From Collinsella sp. (lineage in GTDB: Bacteria > Actinomycetota > Coriobacteriia > Coriobacteriales > Coriobacteriaceae): a stretch of DNA of 64,000 bases. Positions 23,620 through 31,802 of the stretch are shown piece after piece. The translations under genes and the position numbers were made by a program. Each line of letters opens with the position of its first letter. Position 1 is the stretch's first letter. Where the stretch lies: positions 1 through 64,000 of the forward strand of contig JAHYYJ010000013.1 in NCBI GenBank assembly GCA_019425015.1. Direction: 5' to 3'. Below the pieces are notes generated by a model. That model was not told the origin of the DNA. It did no database searches and saw only the letters and a list, made by a program, of their open reading frames with translations.

Positions 23620-24366
23620 CTAGGCGCACGATTCCAACGTTCCGCTAAACAGCTTTACCATCCGAACGCGCGTACCGGCACCATCAGTACGACGGGCAAC
23701 CTCCACGTTGTCGACCAACATGCGCATGAGCTTGATTCCACGCCCGCGTTCCTCAGTCGTAACCGGTTCACTCGACCCGTCGATCGAATAGCCCGCCCCA
23801 CGGTCGACAACCTCAATCACGACACGATCGCCATAGGCCTGAACCGTCAGGATGCATCCGATACCACCCGCATGGTCATACGCGTTGCCCAGCGCCTCGC
23901 CCGATGCCAATGCGACGTCATAGCGCTCATCACGCCTCAGGGGAAGCGATTCGAGTAGCTCGGCAATACGATGACGATAGTATGGAAGGTTCTCGATACC
24001 CTGGCGCACCTCGACACTCTTGCTCCAGCGAGGCAATTCCCCCACCGGAATGGCAGGAATCGACTCCCGAGCGAAGCCCGCAACATGGAGGATGTCGACA
24101 AGTCGGGCAATCTCCAAAAAGCGAATGACCTCATCGGAGGCGTTAACGAGCGAAAGCAGGCCCTCTCGCCTCATGAGCTCTCTGGCGTGTGTAAGCAAAA
24201 ACGCCAAACCCGTCGAGTCGATAAAGCCCACGGCCTGGCAATTGATGACGACGCGGCGCACGCCCCGGTCGATCAAATTATCCAACCGTCGGCGCAGCGC
24301 GGGCACCGAGGCGATGTCGACATCACCCGGTGGCGTCAAAACCGCTATGTCATTCCACTCATTCAT
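23620..24366 (-). CDS. STAS domain fused to anti-sigma-factor kinase (RsbV-RsbW type)
   Basis: A 248-residue fusion. Residues about 1-100 form a STAS (anti-sigma antagonist) domain with VGFIDSTGLAFLL, whose serine is the usual phosphorylation site. Residues about 125-245 form an RsbW/SpoIIAB-like histidine-kinase-type ATPase with GEALGNAYDHA (N box), VDRGAGYS (G1) and ERGRGIKLMRML (G2). In known systems these are separate proteins with opposite effects on a sigma factor, so a fusion is notable. It is directly downstream of a SpoIIE-type phosphatase, which would dephosphorylate the STAS serine. The start ATG at 24366 is chosen over an upstream GTG on weak ribosome-site evidence. Confidence 0.85.
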   Translation of the reverse strand: MNEWNDIAVLTPPGDVDIASVPALRRRLDNLIDRGVRRVVINCQAVGFIDSTGLAFLLTHARELMRREGLLSLVNASDEVIRFLEIARLVDILHVAGFARESIPAIPVGELPRWSKSVEVRQGIENLPYYRHRIAELLESLPLRRDERYDVALASGEALGNAYDHAGGIGCILTVQAYGDRVVIEVVDRGAGYSIDGSSEPVTTEERGRGIKLMRMLVDNVEVARRTDGAGTRVRMVKLFSGTLESCA

Positions 24367-24447
24367 ACGACCATGGTTCCCCAAAAGAGCTCGCTCGATG
24401 CACACATATCTACAACCGCGTAGGTTTCGCCCCTCAAGCGTCGCAGC

Positions 24448-26793
24448 CTACGATCGGCCCCGTAAAAACTCAAGGGACACCAACGCGATATCATCGTCCA
24501 GCGCCGACTCGGTAAAGCGGTCAAGCTCGCTCAAGACCTTACCGCAGATTCCCGATACGCCCTCACCCGAAACAGAGAGCAAAAGATCGCGAAGGCGTTG
24601 CTCGCCAAAGAAAGCACCAGAGCGATCGCGCGCTTCGATCGTTCCGTCGGTATACATAAAGAGCATGTCACCAGGAGCGAACGTAAAGACGCCCGTCTCG
24701 TACACCATGCTCTCAAAGGCACCGATCACGCCCGATTGACACCCAAGGAGCTCCACTTCTCCCCCGCAGGTCTCGCCGCCACCAAGCGGCGTCGACGACG
24801 GCCGAATGACCATAGTGGGAGGATGTCCCGCAGAGCAATAGGTAGCTCGGCCCGCTTTAAGATCGATCTTGGCGATAAACGCCGTCACAAACGTCTCGAC
24901 CCTCGAAAAGCCCATGAGCATACTATTGAGCGAGCGAGCCATGCGAGCAGGCCCCGCACCCTCCCAGGCATAGGCCGTCAGCGCCGTCTTGACGAGCGCC
25001 GACATCGACGCCGCCTCGATTCCCTTGCCGGACACATCTCCCAAAATCATAACGGCGCAATCGTCGGGAAGACGAACAAGCGTATAGAAGTCACCGCCGA
25101 CCAGCGCCGAATTCGTTGCCGATAGGTACACCGAATCGGCGGCGATTCCCGGAACGTCACCAAGCGAATTTCTCATGCCAATCTGGAGGGTCTGAGCGAT
25201 ATGGCGCTCCTCGCGCTTTTGAGATTCGCCCTCGTAGATCAGTTCAAAGTCATGCGCCAAGTGCACCAAGTAGTCATATTCAAGGTCATCAATCGGCTCT
25301 TGACTACCGTCACGAAGCAGAAGCGCGCGCGTCGTCGGGCCTTTCGCAACAGAAGCAGGAACGATCGCGTCGTTGCTGTGTTTGCCATCACCCTCAGAGC
25401 GCGGGCGCCCCGCCTCGATGCCGGTGTCGACGTAGAGACCCTGGCAAGGCAGACCATGCGCCCTAAGCCAGCCTCCCATAGGCATCGATTCGTCAACGCG
25501 AGTTATACGGACGTGTTTAAGATCCTCGGCACTCGTGCCGCCCAAAACAGACGCCTCAAAGCCATCAGAGCCAACCCCCAAACGTGCCGCTGGCGCCGTC
25601 GTGGAAAAGAAAAGTTTCTCGGGATCGTCCGGCAAAGCAACGCGACTGCCGCCTTCAAAATCTATGACATAGGAGCCCAGACTGGCGTCATACTCAACAG
25701 GGCAAAAATGACAGTTGAGCATATTGCAAATCTCGGACGATATAGCCTGGGTAGCCGCGGCGGAATCGTCTAGAAAGGTAAACAACTCATCACGTAAGAC
25801 ATTGAGCGAGCGGCCAAGCTCGGCCGTGCGACGAGAGCGAAGGCTCGATGCCATGCCGACCAGCTGGATAGACAGGTAATCGCAAATGACCTCGAGTACA
25901 TTAACGTCATAGGCGAGCGGTGCCTGAGGGCGCTTCCAACCAACTTCCAGCACGCCAAGGATCTGCGTACCGTAAAAAACGGGAAGACAGATCTCGCTGC
26001 GGTACGGAGGCATATCCTGCACGCGCAACAGGTGCTTAGAACGATTGTCCAGGTCCATGAACATACCGGAGGCAGCCCTATCACCCTCAAGGTCCTGTTG
26101 AATCGACAAGCGACAGGCACGCGACTCGCGAAGAACATACGTCGGAATGCCAGCGCCATACGGCAAAAACTCGGGCAGGTAGCTGTCGTGCAGCTCCTTG
26201 GAGACACCGCGAAGCTTAAAACCGCCGCTCTCAGAAAAATAGATAGCGGCACCCGAAGCATCGAGCGTTCCTACAAGCTGGTTCAAAACGATATCTAACA
26301 AACTGGGCAGCTCATCGGAGCCCACCGTGCTCATAATGACCGACAATGTACCCGAGAGACGCTTATTCGCCACTCTAAGCTCCGAAAGCGCACGCTTGAG
26401 CTGACGGTCGTGCGAATACTGTTCTTCGATGCTATGGAGTGCCACCAGAACGCGCGGCGCACGGCGGCCAAAGATTCGAGGCGGCGTAACCGAGCCGGCA
26501 CAAACCAGGACGGGAATAAACGATCCGTCACTTAACTTGAGCATCAACTCGCTCTTTGTTCCATTGGTCTCAAAAGGAAGCCGATGCTCTGTCGCGCGTT
26601 CAAAAGCCGACGAGTACAAGAGGTCTTTAACGTCCCCGTTGATCACATCGGAACGCTCCTCGCACATCAAGTCGAGCAAGCGATTATTTACATGCAAAAT
26701 GGTTCCGTCGAGCTCGCAGATAATGACAGCATCGCTCGTGATCTCGACCAATTGGGCAACGTCCGCCCACTCATTGCGCTCAAGCGTTTCCAT
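24448..26793 (-). CDS. PAS-GAF sensor with SpoIIE/PP2C phosphatase domain (RsbU-like)
   Basis: A 781-residue cytoplasmic signalling phosphatase. It comprises an N-terminal PAS domain (about 10-110, ITSDAVIICELDGTILHVN), a helical linker, a GAF domain (about 150-310, with EICLPVFYGTQILGVLEVGW), a less clear middle region, and a SpoIIE-type PP2C domain (about 550-780). The metal-binding acidic motifs of the last are GGDFYTL, ILGDVSGKG, FMYTDGTIEA and DDIALV. It should dephosphorylate a STAS protein, most likely the fusion encoded 80 bases downstream. GAGG lies six bases before the ATG. No sigma factor gene is visible nearby. Confidence 0.92.
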   Translation of the reverse strand: METLERNEWADVAQLVEITSDAVIICELDGTILHVNNRLLDLMCEERSDVINGDVKDLLYSSAFERATEHRLPFETNGTKSELMLKLSDGSFIPVLVCAGSVTPPRIFGRRAPRVLVALHSIEEQYSHDRQLKRALSELRVANKRLSGTLSVIMSTVGSDELPSLLDIVLNQLVGTLDASGAAIYFSESGGFKLRGVSKELHDSYLPEFLPYGAGIPTYVLRESRACRLSIQQDLEGDRAASGMFMDLDNRSKHLLRVQDMPPYRSEICLPVFYGTQILGVLEVGWKRPQAPLAYDVNVLEVICDYLSIQLVGMASSLRSRRTAELGRSLNVLRDELFTFLDDSAAATQAISSEICNMLNCHFCPVEYDASLGSYVIDFEGGSRVALPDDPEKLFFSTTAPAARLGVGSDGFEASVLGGTSAEDLKHVRITRVDESMPMGGWLRAHGLPCQGLYVDTGIEAGRPRSEGDGKHSNDAIVPASVAKGPTTRALLLRDGSQEPIDDLEYDYLVHLAHDFELIYEGESQKREERHIAQTLQIGMRNSLGDVPGIAADSVYLSATNSALVGGDFYTLVRLPDDCAVMILGDVSGKGIEAASMSALVKTALTAYAWEGAGPARMARSLNSMLMGFSRVETFVTAFIAKIDLKAGRATYCSAGHPPTMVIRPSSTPLGGGETCGGEVELLGCQSGVIGAFESMVYETGVFTFAPGDMLFMYTDGTIEARDRSGAFFGEQRLRDLLLSVSGEGVSGICGKVLSELDRFTESALDDDIALVSLEFLRGRS

Positions 26794-26818
26794 CGTGAAC
26801 CTCACCGTCTATCGGTAA

Positions 26819-26839
26819 CAAAAAAGCCTCCGAAGAGGC
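26819..26839 (-). terminator. Terminator of tRNA-Leu
   Basis: Stem AGCCTC-CGAA-GAGGCT (26824-26839), followed on the minus strand by TTTTTTG. Confidence 0.8.
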
Positions 26840-26852
26840 TTCTCAAATGCGA

Positions 26853-26942
26853 TGGTGTCGGAGGCGGGACTTGAACCCGCATGACCAAAAAGCGGTCACT
26901 AGCACCTCAAGCTAGCGCGTCTGCCAATTCCGCCACTCCGAC
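26853..26942 (-). tRNA. tRNA-Leu (GAG)
   Basis: A 90-base class II tRNA with encoded CCA. The acceptor GTCGGAG pairs with CTCCGAC, the anticodon loop CTTGAGG gives GAG, and the long variable arm is GACCGC-TTTTT-GGTC. Confidence 0.96.
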
Positions 26943-27086
26943 ATGCTATGTTGTTGATTCGCGGTTCGCTTTGTTGAACCCGCGCGTTCAACGAGGAAGA
27001 TAATAACCTATGTTTCGAGAACTGCGCAAGCACTTTTTTGAAAAAAGTTTACGAATTTGTAAATGCGCAGGTAGACTGACCTGTTC

Positions 27087-27211
27087 GGGCAGGAATGAGG
27101 TTGCTTTCCAACGCGTCCTCGGGCATGCGGCATTATTTTGATCCGCGCTTCGCGCTACAAAATAATGCCGCCCCCTGCGGAATGCGTTGGAAAGCAACCT
27201 CATTCCTGCCC
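27087..27211 (+). repeat. Nested palindrome, family C, copy 1
   Basis: Outer arms of 28 perfectly paired bases (27087-27114 with 27184-27211) and inner arms of 14 bases (27127-27140 with 27158-27171). The inner hairpin is topped by GCGC-TTC-GCGC. Between the outer and inner stems lie the loops GTCCTCGGGCAT and CCCCTGCGGAAT, which reappear in copy 2. Confidence 0.85.
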
Positions 27212-27272
27212 TAGGGGCACGTACTCCAGGCACCGTTCTGAAACATGTTTTGAGGGCTGATGCAAATTTAGT

Positions 27273-27329
27273 GGCTCGGCTTTGCCGAGCCCTTATATGG
27301 TGAGGCCGGAGCCAAGGCTCCGGCCTCAC
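27273..27329. repeat. Two adjacent perfect hairpins
   Basis: GGCTCGGC-TTT-GCCGAGCC (27273-27291) is followed by a 14-bp stem with an AA loop (27300-27329, GTGAGGCCGGAGCC and its complement). They lack clear T runs. Possibly they are bidirectional terminators between tRNA-Leu and oppF. Confidence 0.6.
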
Positions 27330-27390
27330 ACAATTCCCTATCAGATTAAGCGAGCGATCAGGGAATCGCACTCCCCCTGCCGAGTTAACG

Positions 27391-27521
27391 TAGGGCCCGC
27401 CCTGGTGTTACTTTTCAGAACACTCCGCAGGACGCAAGAAACCCCCGCCGCACGAAGTGTGAAGCGGGGGTTTCTTGCATGTCCGAGGACGTTCTGAAAA
27501 GAAACACCAGGGCGGGCCCGG
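27391..27521 (-). repeat. Nested palindrome, family C, copy 2, downstream of oppF
   Basis: Outer arms of 29 bases with one mismatch surround an inner stem of about 15 bases (GCAAGAAACCCCCGC and its complement). On the minus strand the internal loops are GTCCTCGGACAT and GTCCTGCGGAGT, matching copy 1, while both stems have unrelated sequences. The inner hairpin ends in GGGGGTTTCTT and could act as terminator for the opp operon, whose last stop lies 15 bases upstream. Confidence 0.85.
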
Positions 27522-27535
27522 ACGAGAACAACCGA

Positions 27536-28564
27536 CTACAGGTCGATGTGCGATTCCTTGATCGGGAACGGCTCGGCGAAGTGGCACGCGCAGCAGTGGC
27601 CCGGTGCGACTTCCTTAAACTCAGGAAGCTTCTCGGAGCAGATGCCCTGTGCGATCGGGCAGCGCGTGTGGAAACGGCAGCCGGTCGGCGGATCCAGCGG
27701 CGACGGCGGATCGCCAGCGAGGATGATGCGCTTACGGGTCTTCTGGATATCCGGATCGGGCACCGGCACGGCAGACAGCAGCGACTGCGTGTACGGGTGG
27801 TGCGGCTCACTGTAGAGCGTCTTCCAGTCCGAAACCTCGACCATCTTGCCCAGGTACATAACGGCAACGCGATCGGAGATGTGCTGCACGACAGAGAGGT
27901 CGTGAGCAATGAAGAGATAAGCCGTACCGAACTTGTCCTGGAGCTCCTTCAGCAGGTTCAGAACCTGGGCCTGAATGGAAACGTCAAGTGCAGAGACCGG
28001 CTCGTCGCAGATGATCAGCTTGGGCTTCAGAGCGAACGCGCGGGCGATGCCGACACGCTGACGCTGGCCACCCGAGAACTCGTGCGGATAGCGGTTGATG
28101 TGCTCGGGGTTCAGACCGACGACGTCCAGCAGCTCGCGGACGCGCTCGATACGCTCTTCCTTGGTGCCCACGCCATGAATGGTCATGGGCTCAGAGACAA
28201 TCTCGCCGATGGTCATGCGAGGGTTCAGCGAAGCATAGGGGTCCTGGAAGATGAACTGCATCTCGCGACGCATATCCTTGATCTCATGCTTGCTCATCTC
28301 GGCAACATCTTTGCCCTGGAAGAACACTTTGCCAGCCGTCGGCTTGGTCAGGCGCATGATGGTGCGGCCCGTGGTGGACTTACCGCAACCAGACTCGCCG
28401 ACCAGGCCAAAGGTTTCGCCCGGATAAATCTCGAACGAAATGTCATTCACAGCAGAGACGACACGCTTGGAGAAGCGCTTGGCGAACATGCCGGACTCAG
28501 CGGGAAACTCCTTAGAGAGGTGCTCGACCTTCAGCAGCGGAGTACGCTCGTTGGTATCTGCCAT
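27536..28564 (-). CDS. oppF: Oligopeptide ABC transporter ATPase, OppF type
   Basis: A 342-residue ATPase that powers peptide uptake with OppD. It has Walker A GESGCGKSTTG, the signature FSGGQRQRVGIA, Walker B LIICDEPVSALD and switch His in FIAHDLSV. The C-terminal oligopeptide-family extension contains GCRFHTRCPIAQGIC with cysteines. It overlaps the oppD stop (TAATG) and is the last gene of the operon. Confidence 0.94.
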   Translation of the reverse strand: MADTNERTPLLKVEHLSKEFPAESGMFAKRFSKRVVSAVNDISFEIYPGETFGLVGESGCGKSTTGRTIMRLTKPTAGKVFFQGKDVAEMSKHEIKDMRREMQFIFQDPYASLNPRMTIGEIVSEPMTIHGVGTKEERIERVRELLDVVGLNPEHINRYPHEFSGGQRQRVGIARAFALKPKLIICDEPVSALDVSIQAQVLNLLKELQDKFGTAYLFIAHDLSVVQHISDRVAVMYLGKMVEVSDWKTLYSEPHHPYTQSLLSAVPVPDPDIQKTRKRIILAGDPPSPLDPPTGCRFHTRCPIAQGICSEKLPEFKEVAPGHCCACHFAEPFPIKESHIDL

Positions 28565-29655
28565 TACGCCTCGCCTCCCTTCTTGGAATCCTTGCGGGTA
28601 CGGGACGTCTCAGGAGCGTTCTTGAGGAACTCGGGGTCACCGGAGTAGTGGCACGCAGAGTAGTGACCAGACTCGGTGACAACGCGCTCGGGGCGCTGCT
28701 TGCGGCACTTGTCCGTCGCATAGGGGCAACGAGGAGAGAAGACGCAGCCCTCAGGCAGATTCATGAGCGAAGGCGGGTTGCCGTGAATCGGCGTCAGCGG
28801 CTTCTTCTCCTCGATGGCCTGCTCCGGAATGGAGCGGATAAGACCCCAGGTGTAGGGATGGCGGCTCTCGTAGAAGATTTCCTCAGCAGTACCGAACTCG
28901 ACGGGACGGCCGGCGTACATAACCATGATCTTATCGGCCATATCGGCGACGACGCCCAGGTCATGGGTAATCATGATAATGGCGTTGCCGTTCTTCTCCT
29001 GCATTTCCTGCATCAGCTCAATAATCTGAGCCTGGATGGTAACGTCCAGAGCAGTCGTGGGCTCATCGGCAATCAGGATATCGGGATCGCAGGCAAGCGC
29101 CATGGCAATCATGACGCGCTGACGCATGCCACCAGAGAACTGGTGCGGATACTCGTTGACGCGCTTCTCGGGCTCGGGAATGCCAACGAGGTCCAAAAGC
29201 TCGGTGGCTCGCTTGAGCGCCTCCTGCTTGGAGTAGCCACGGTGCAGACGAAGTCCCTCGCCCACCTGCTTGCCGATCTTATAGACCGGGTTCAGGGAGG
29301 TCATAGGATCCTGGAAGATCATCGCGATATCGTTGCCGCGAATATGCTGCATTTCTTCCTCGGTCATCTCGAGGATCGAACGACCGCGGTAGCGAACGTC
29401 GCCGCCCTCAATCTTTCCCGGAGGCATCGAGATGAGACCCATGATGGTCATGGCGGTCACGGACTTACCAGAGCCGGACTCACCGACGACACCCAGGGTC
29501 TCACCGCGATCGAGCGTGTAGGACACACCGTCGACGGCGCGAACGACGCCATCCTCGGTGTGGAAATACATCTTAAGGTCATCGACCTCGAGCAGATGCT
29601 GGCCCTCGGGAACCGGCTGGTCCTTCAGGTCCACATAGTTCTTGTTCTTCTTCAT
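28564..29655 (-). CDS. oppD: Oligopeptide ABC transporter ATPase, OppD type
   Basis: A 363-residue ATPase, partner of OppF. It has Walker A GESGSGKSVTA, the signature FSGGMRQRVMIAMA, Walker B LIADEPTTALD and MITHDLGV. The C-terminal extension contains GCVFSPRCPYATDKC, the cysteine motif known in this subfamily. It starts 2 bases after the oppC stop. Confidence 0.94.
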   Translation of the reverse strand: MKKNKNYVDLKDQPVPEGQHLLEVDDLKMYFHTEDGVVRAVDGVSYTLDRGETLGVVGESGSGKSVTAMTIMGLISMPPGKIEGGDVRYRGRSILEMTEEEMQHIRGNDIAMIFQDPMTSLNPVYKIGKQVGEGLRLHRGYSKQEALKRATELLDLVGIPEPEKRVNEYPHQFSGGMRQRVMIAMALACDPDILIADEPTTALDVTIQAQIIELMQEMQEKNGNAIIMITHDLGVVADMADKIMVMYAGRPVEFGTAEEIFYESRHPYTWGLIRSIPEQAIEEKKPLTPIHGNPPSLMNLPEGCVFSPRCPYATDKCRKQRPERVVTESGHYSACHYSGDPEFLKNAPETSRTRKDSKKGGEA

Positions 29656-29657
29656 CC

Positions 29658-30593
29658 TTATGCGTCCTTCATCTTGACGTCGAGGGCGTCGCGCAGACCG
29701 TCACCCAGCAGGGTGAAGGCGAGCACCGTCGAGAGAATTGCCAGACCGGGCATGATCATCATCCAGGGAGCAGTCAGAAGATACTGCTGACCGTCCTGAA
29801 TCATGGAGCCCCACGAAGGCGTAGGCGGGATAACGCCCATGCCGAGGAAGGACAGGGCAGACTCGGTCAGAATGGCGCCACCAATGTTCATGGTCGCATA
29901 GACCACGATAGAAGCAACGGAGTTCGGGAAGATATGGCGCATAACGATACGCGCATCGGATGCACCCATAGCGCGAGCGGCGTCAACATAATCGTTCTCT
30001 TTGACCGTTAGGATCGCAGATCGGAAGACACGGGCAATCGAGGGCCAGCCGAGAATGCCGATGGCGATAAAGACATTCTGAAGACCACGACCGATAACGG
30101 CAATCATGGCAACAACGAACAGCACGTACGGGAACGCCAGGAAGATGTCCGCACAGCGCATGATGATCGTATCCCAGATGCCGCCATAGAAACCGGCCAG
30201 GGCGCCCATGACCAGACCGATCACCGTAGAGATGGCGGTGGCCATAATACCGACGGAAAGCGAAACGCGTGCACCGTAGATAACACGGACGAGAATGTCA
30301 CGACCAAGAGAGTCGGTGCCAAACGGGTGCTCGGCACACGGAGCCAGCAGCGAAGTCTCGGCCATGGTGGTCGAGTCAGAAGCCGTAGGAGAGCCGAGCC
30401 AGGGCTTAGCCCACAGATCGGCGGTCAGGGCGACCACAACAACGATGATGATCCAGCAGACACCGATAACGGCGAGCTTGTTCTTACGAAGACGCTTAAA
30501 AGCGTCGCCCCACAGCGTGCGGGACTTGGCGGGAGCAGATGCGGCCTTGGTGGCGGTAGCCTGCTCCTGAGACTGAGAATCAGTTTCCTGCAT
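29658..30593 (-). CDS. oppC: Oligopeptide ABC transporter permease, OppC type
   Basis: A 311-residue inner-membrane permease. A long charged N-terminus (about 35 residues) precedes the first membrane helix (AVIGVCWIIIVVVVALTADL), with five further helices. The coupling-helix region AARAMGASDARIVMRHIFPN is typical of OppC. GGGAGG precedes the ATG. Confidence 0.94.
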   Translation of the reverse strand: MQETDSQSQEQATATKAASAPAKSRTLWGDAFKRLRKNKLAVIGVCWIIIVVVVALTADLWAKPWLGSPTASDSTTMAETSLLAPCAEHPFGTDSLGRDILVRVIYGARVSLSVGIMATAISTVIGLVMGALAGFYGGIWDTIIMRCADIFLAFPYVLFVVAMIAVIGRGLQNVFIAIGILGWPSIARVFRSAILTVKENDYVDAARAMGASDARIVMRHIFPNSVASIVVYATMNIGGAILTESALSFLGMGVIPPTPSWGSMIQDGQQYLLTAPWMMIMPGLAILSTVLAFTLLGDGLRDALDVKMKDA

Positions 30594-30607
30594 GAGACGT
30601 ACCTCCC

Positions 30608-31645
30608 TTAGGCCTTATCCGACGGACCGCCAAGGCGGATGCGCGGGTCGAGGAATGCATAGCTAATGTCGACGAGCAGGTTGATCACCATAACGACGAC
30701 AACAATGAGCGTAACGCCGCCCATAACGATGGGCCAGTCGCGCATGCTAATGGCGCGGTAGACCTCGAAGCCGATGCCGGGCCAGTTAAAGACCGTCTCG
30801 GTCAGGATGGCGCCCGAAAGCATGCCGCCGAAGTCGACACCAATATAGGTAACGACGGGGATGAGTGCATTCTTAAGCGCATGCTTGATAATGATCGCGC
30901 GATTGGAGAGACCCTTGGCCTTTGCCGTACGGATGTAATCCTGGTTCATGACGTCAAGCAGCTGCGAGCGCATAATGCGGGCGGCATAAGCGGTCGAAAC
31001 CGAAGCCAGCGTAATGGTCGGAAGCACATAGTGCATCCAATCCTGATACTGAGAGCTGGAACCGCCGGCACCCGAGATCGGCATGGAGAATGCACCGCCC
31101 GTGGCGTCCTTGAGAATGACGCCAAAGAACAGCTGCAGCAACATACCGAGCCAGAAGGCCGGGACGGCAACGAGAATCGACGTGGTAAGCGTTACCAAAA
31201 TATCCCAGAAGGAATAACGCTTAACCGCCGAAATGATACCCGCACCGATACCCATGATTGCCTCGAGCACGATAGCGCACGCGGCAAGTTTGACCGTATA
31301 CGGATACTTCTGGGCAAAGATATCCGTAACCGGCAGCTTGCGCTGGTACGAATTGCCCAGATCGCCATGAAGCAGGCCGTTCATGTAATACAAATAACGG
31401 TCCACGAGCGACGTTTGAACGGGATCGCCGTTCTCGTCAAGGATCGCGTTGCCGTCCTCGTCCGCCTGGACCAGGTGATAGCGAACGCGAAGCTGAAGCT
31501 CCACCTCGGGGGACAGAGCCTTGTCTCCACCGATCAGCTTGATCGGATCTCCCGGCACGATATTCTGGAGGGCGAACAGAATCAGCGTAACGCCCAAAAA
31601 CACCGGGATGAACTGAAGCACACGTTTAACGATGTACTTACCCAT
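30608..31645 (-). CDS. oppB: Oligopeptide ABC transporter permease, OppB type
   Basis: A 345-residue permease with the OppB N-terminal helix (YIVKRVLQFIPVFLGVTLIL) and the C-terminal transport domain containing TAKAKGLSNRAIIIKHALKN. It has an enlarged periplasmic loop around residues 50-90. It lies 157 bases after oppA, with a stem-loop between them. Confidence 0.94.
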   Translation of the reverse strand: MGKYIVKRVLQFIPVFLGVTLILFALQNIVPGDPIKLIGGDKALSPEVELQLRVRYHLVQADEDGNAILDENGDPVQTSLVDRYLYYMNGLLHGDLGNSYQRKLPVTDIFAQKYPYTVKLAACAIVLEAIMGIGAGIISAVKRYSFWDILVTLTTSILVAVPAFWLGMLLQLFFGVILKDATGGAFSMPISGAGGSSSQYQDWMHYVLPTITLASVSTAYAARIMRSQLLDVMNQDYIRTAKAKGLSNRAIIIKHALKNALIPVVTYIGVDFGGMLSGAILTETVFNWPGIGFEVYRAISMRDWPIVMGGVTLIVVVVMVINLLVDISYAFLDPRIRLGGPSDKA

Positions 31646-31676
31646 ACCACTCCCCTATCTAGGGATTAACCTAAAT

Positions 31677-31704
31677 GGGATGCCGATCGCCAGACCGGCA
31701 TCCC
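31677..31704 (-). terminator. Intercistronic stem-loop between oppA and oppB
   Basis: A 9-bp stem GGGATGCCG / CGGCATCCC (31677-31685 with 31696-31704) with a weak T tract after it on the minus strand. Such hairpins commonly let the binding protein be made in excess over the permease by partial termination or mRNA protection. Confidence 0.6.
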
Positions 31705-31802
31705 AAAATAACCATCAGCCAGTTTACCCCAGGTTAGGGAGAACTGTATGTTTCCCATGAGGTCTACGTAAATACTTGACCCTCACGGAAGCTGCAAAAC
31801 CC

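Larger units (their letters stand above)
26943..27535. other. Gene-free region rich in long hairpins
   Basis: This 590-base interval between tRNA-Leu and oppF has no credible gene. It holds two family C palindromes (27087-27211 and 27391-27521). Between them lie two further perfect hairpins: 27273-27291 (8-bp stem) and 27300-27329 (14-bp stem, 2-base loop). Confidence 0.75.

Noticed and set aside
24367..24405. A GTG start giving a 13-residue longer STAS-kinase protein
   Set aside because: There is no ribosome site at the expected spacing, and the extra residues do not belong to the STAS fold.
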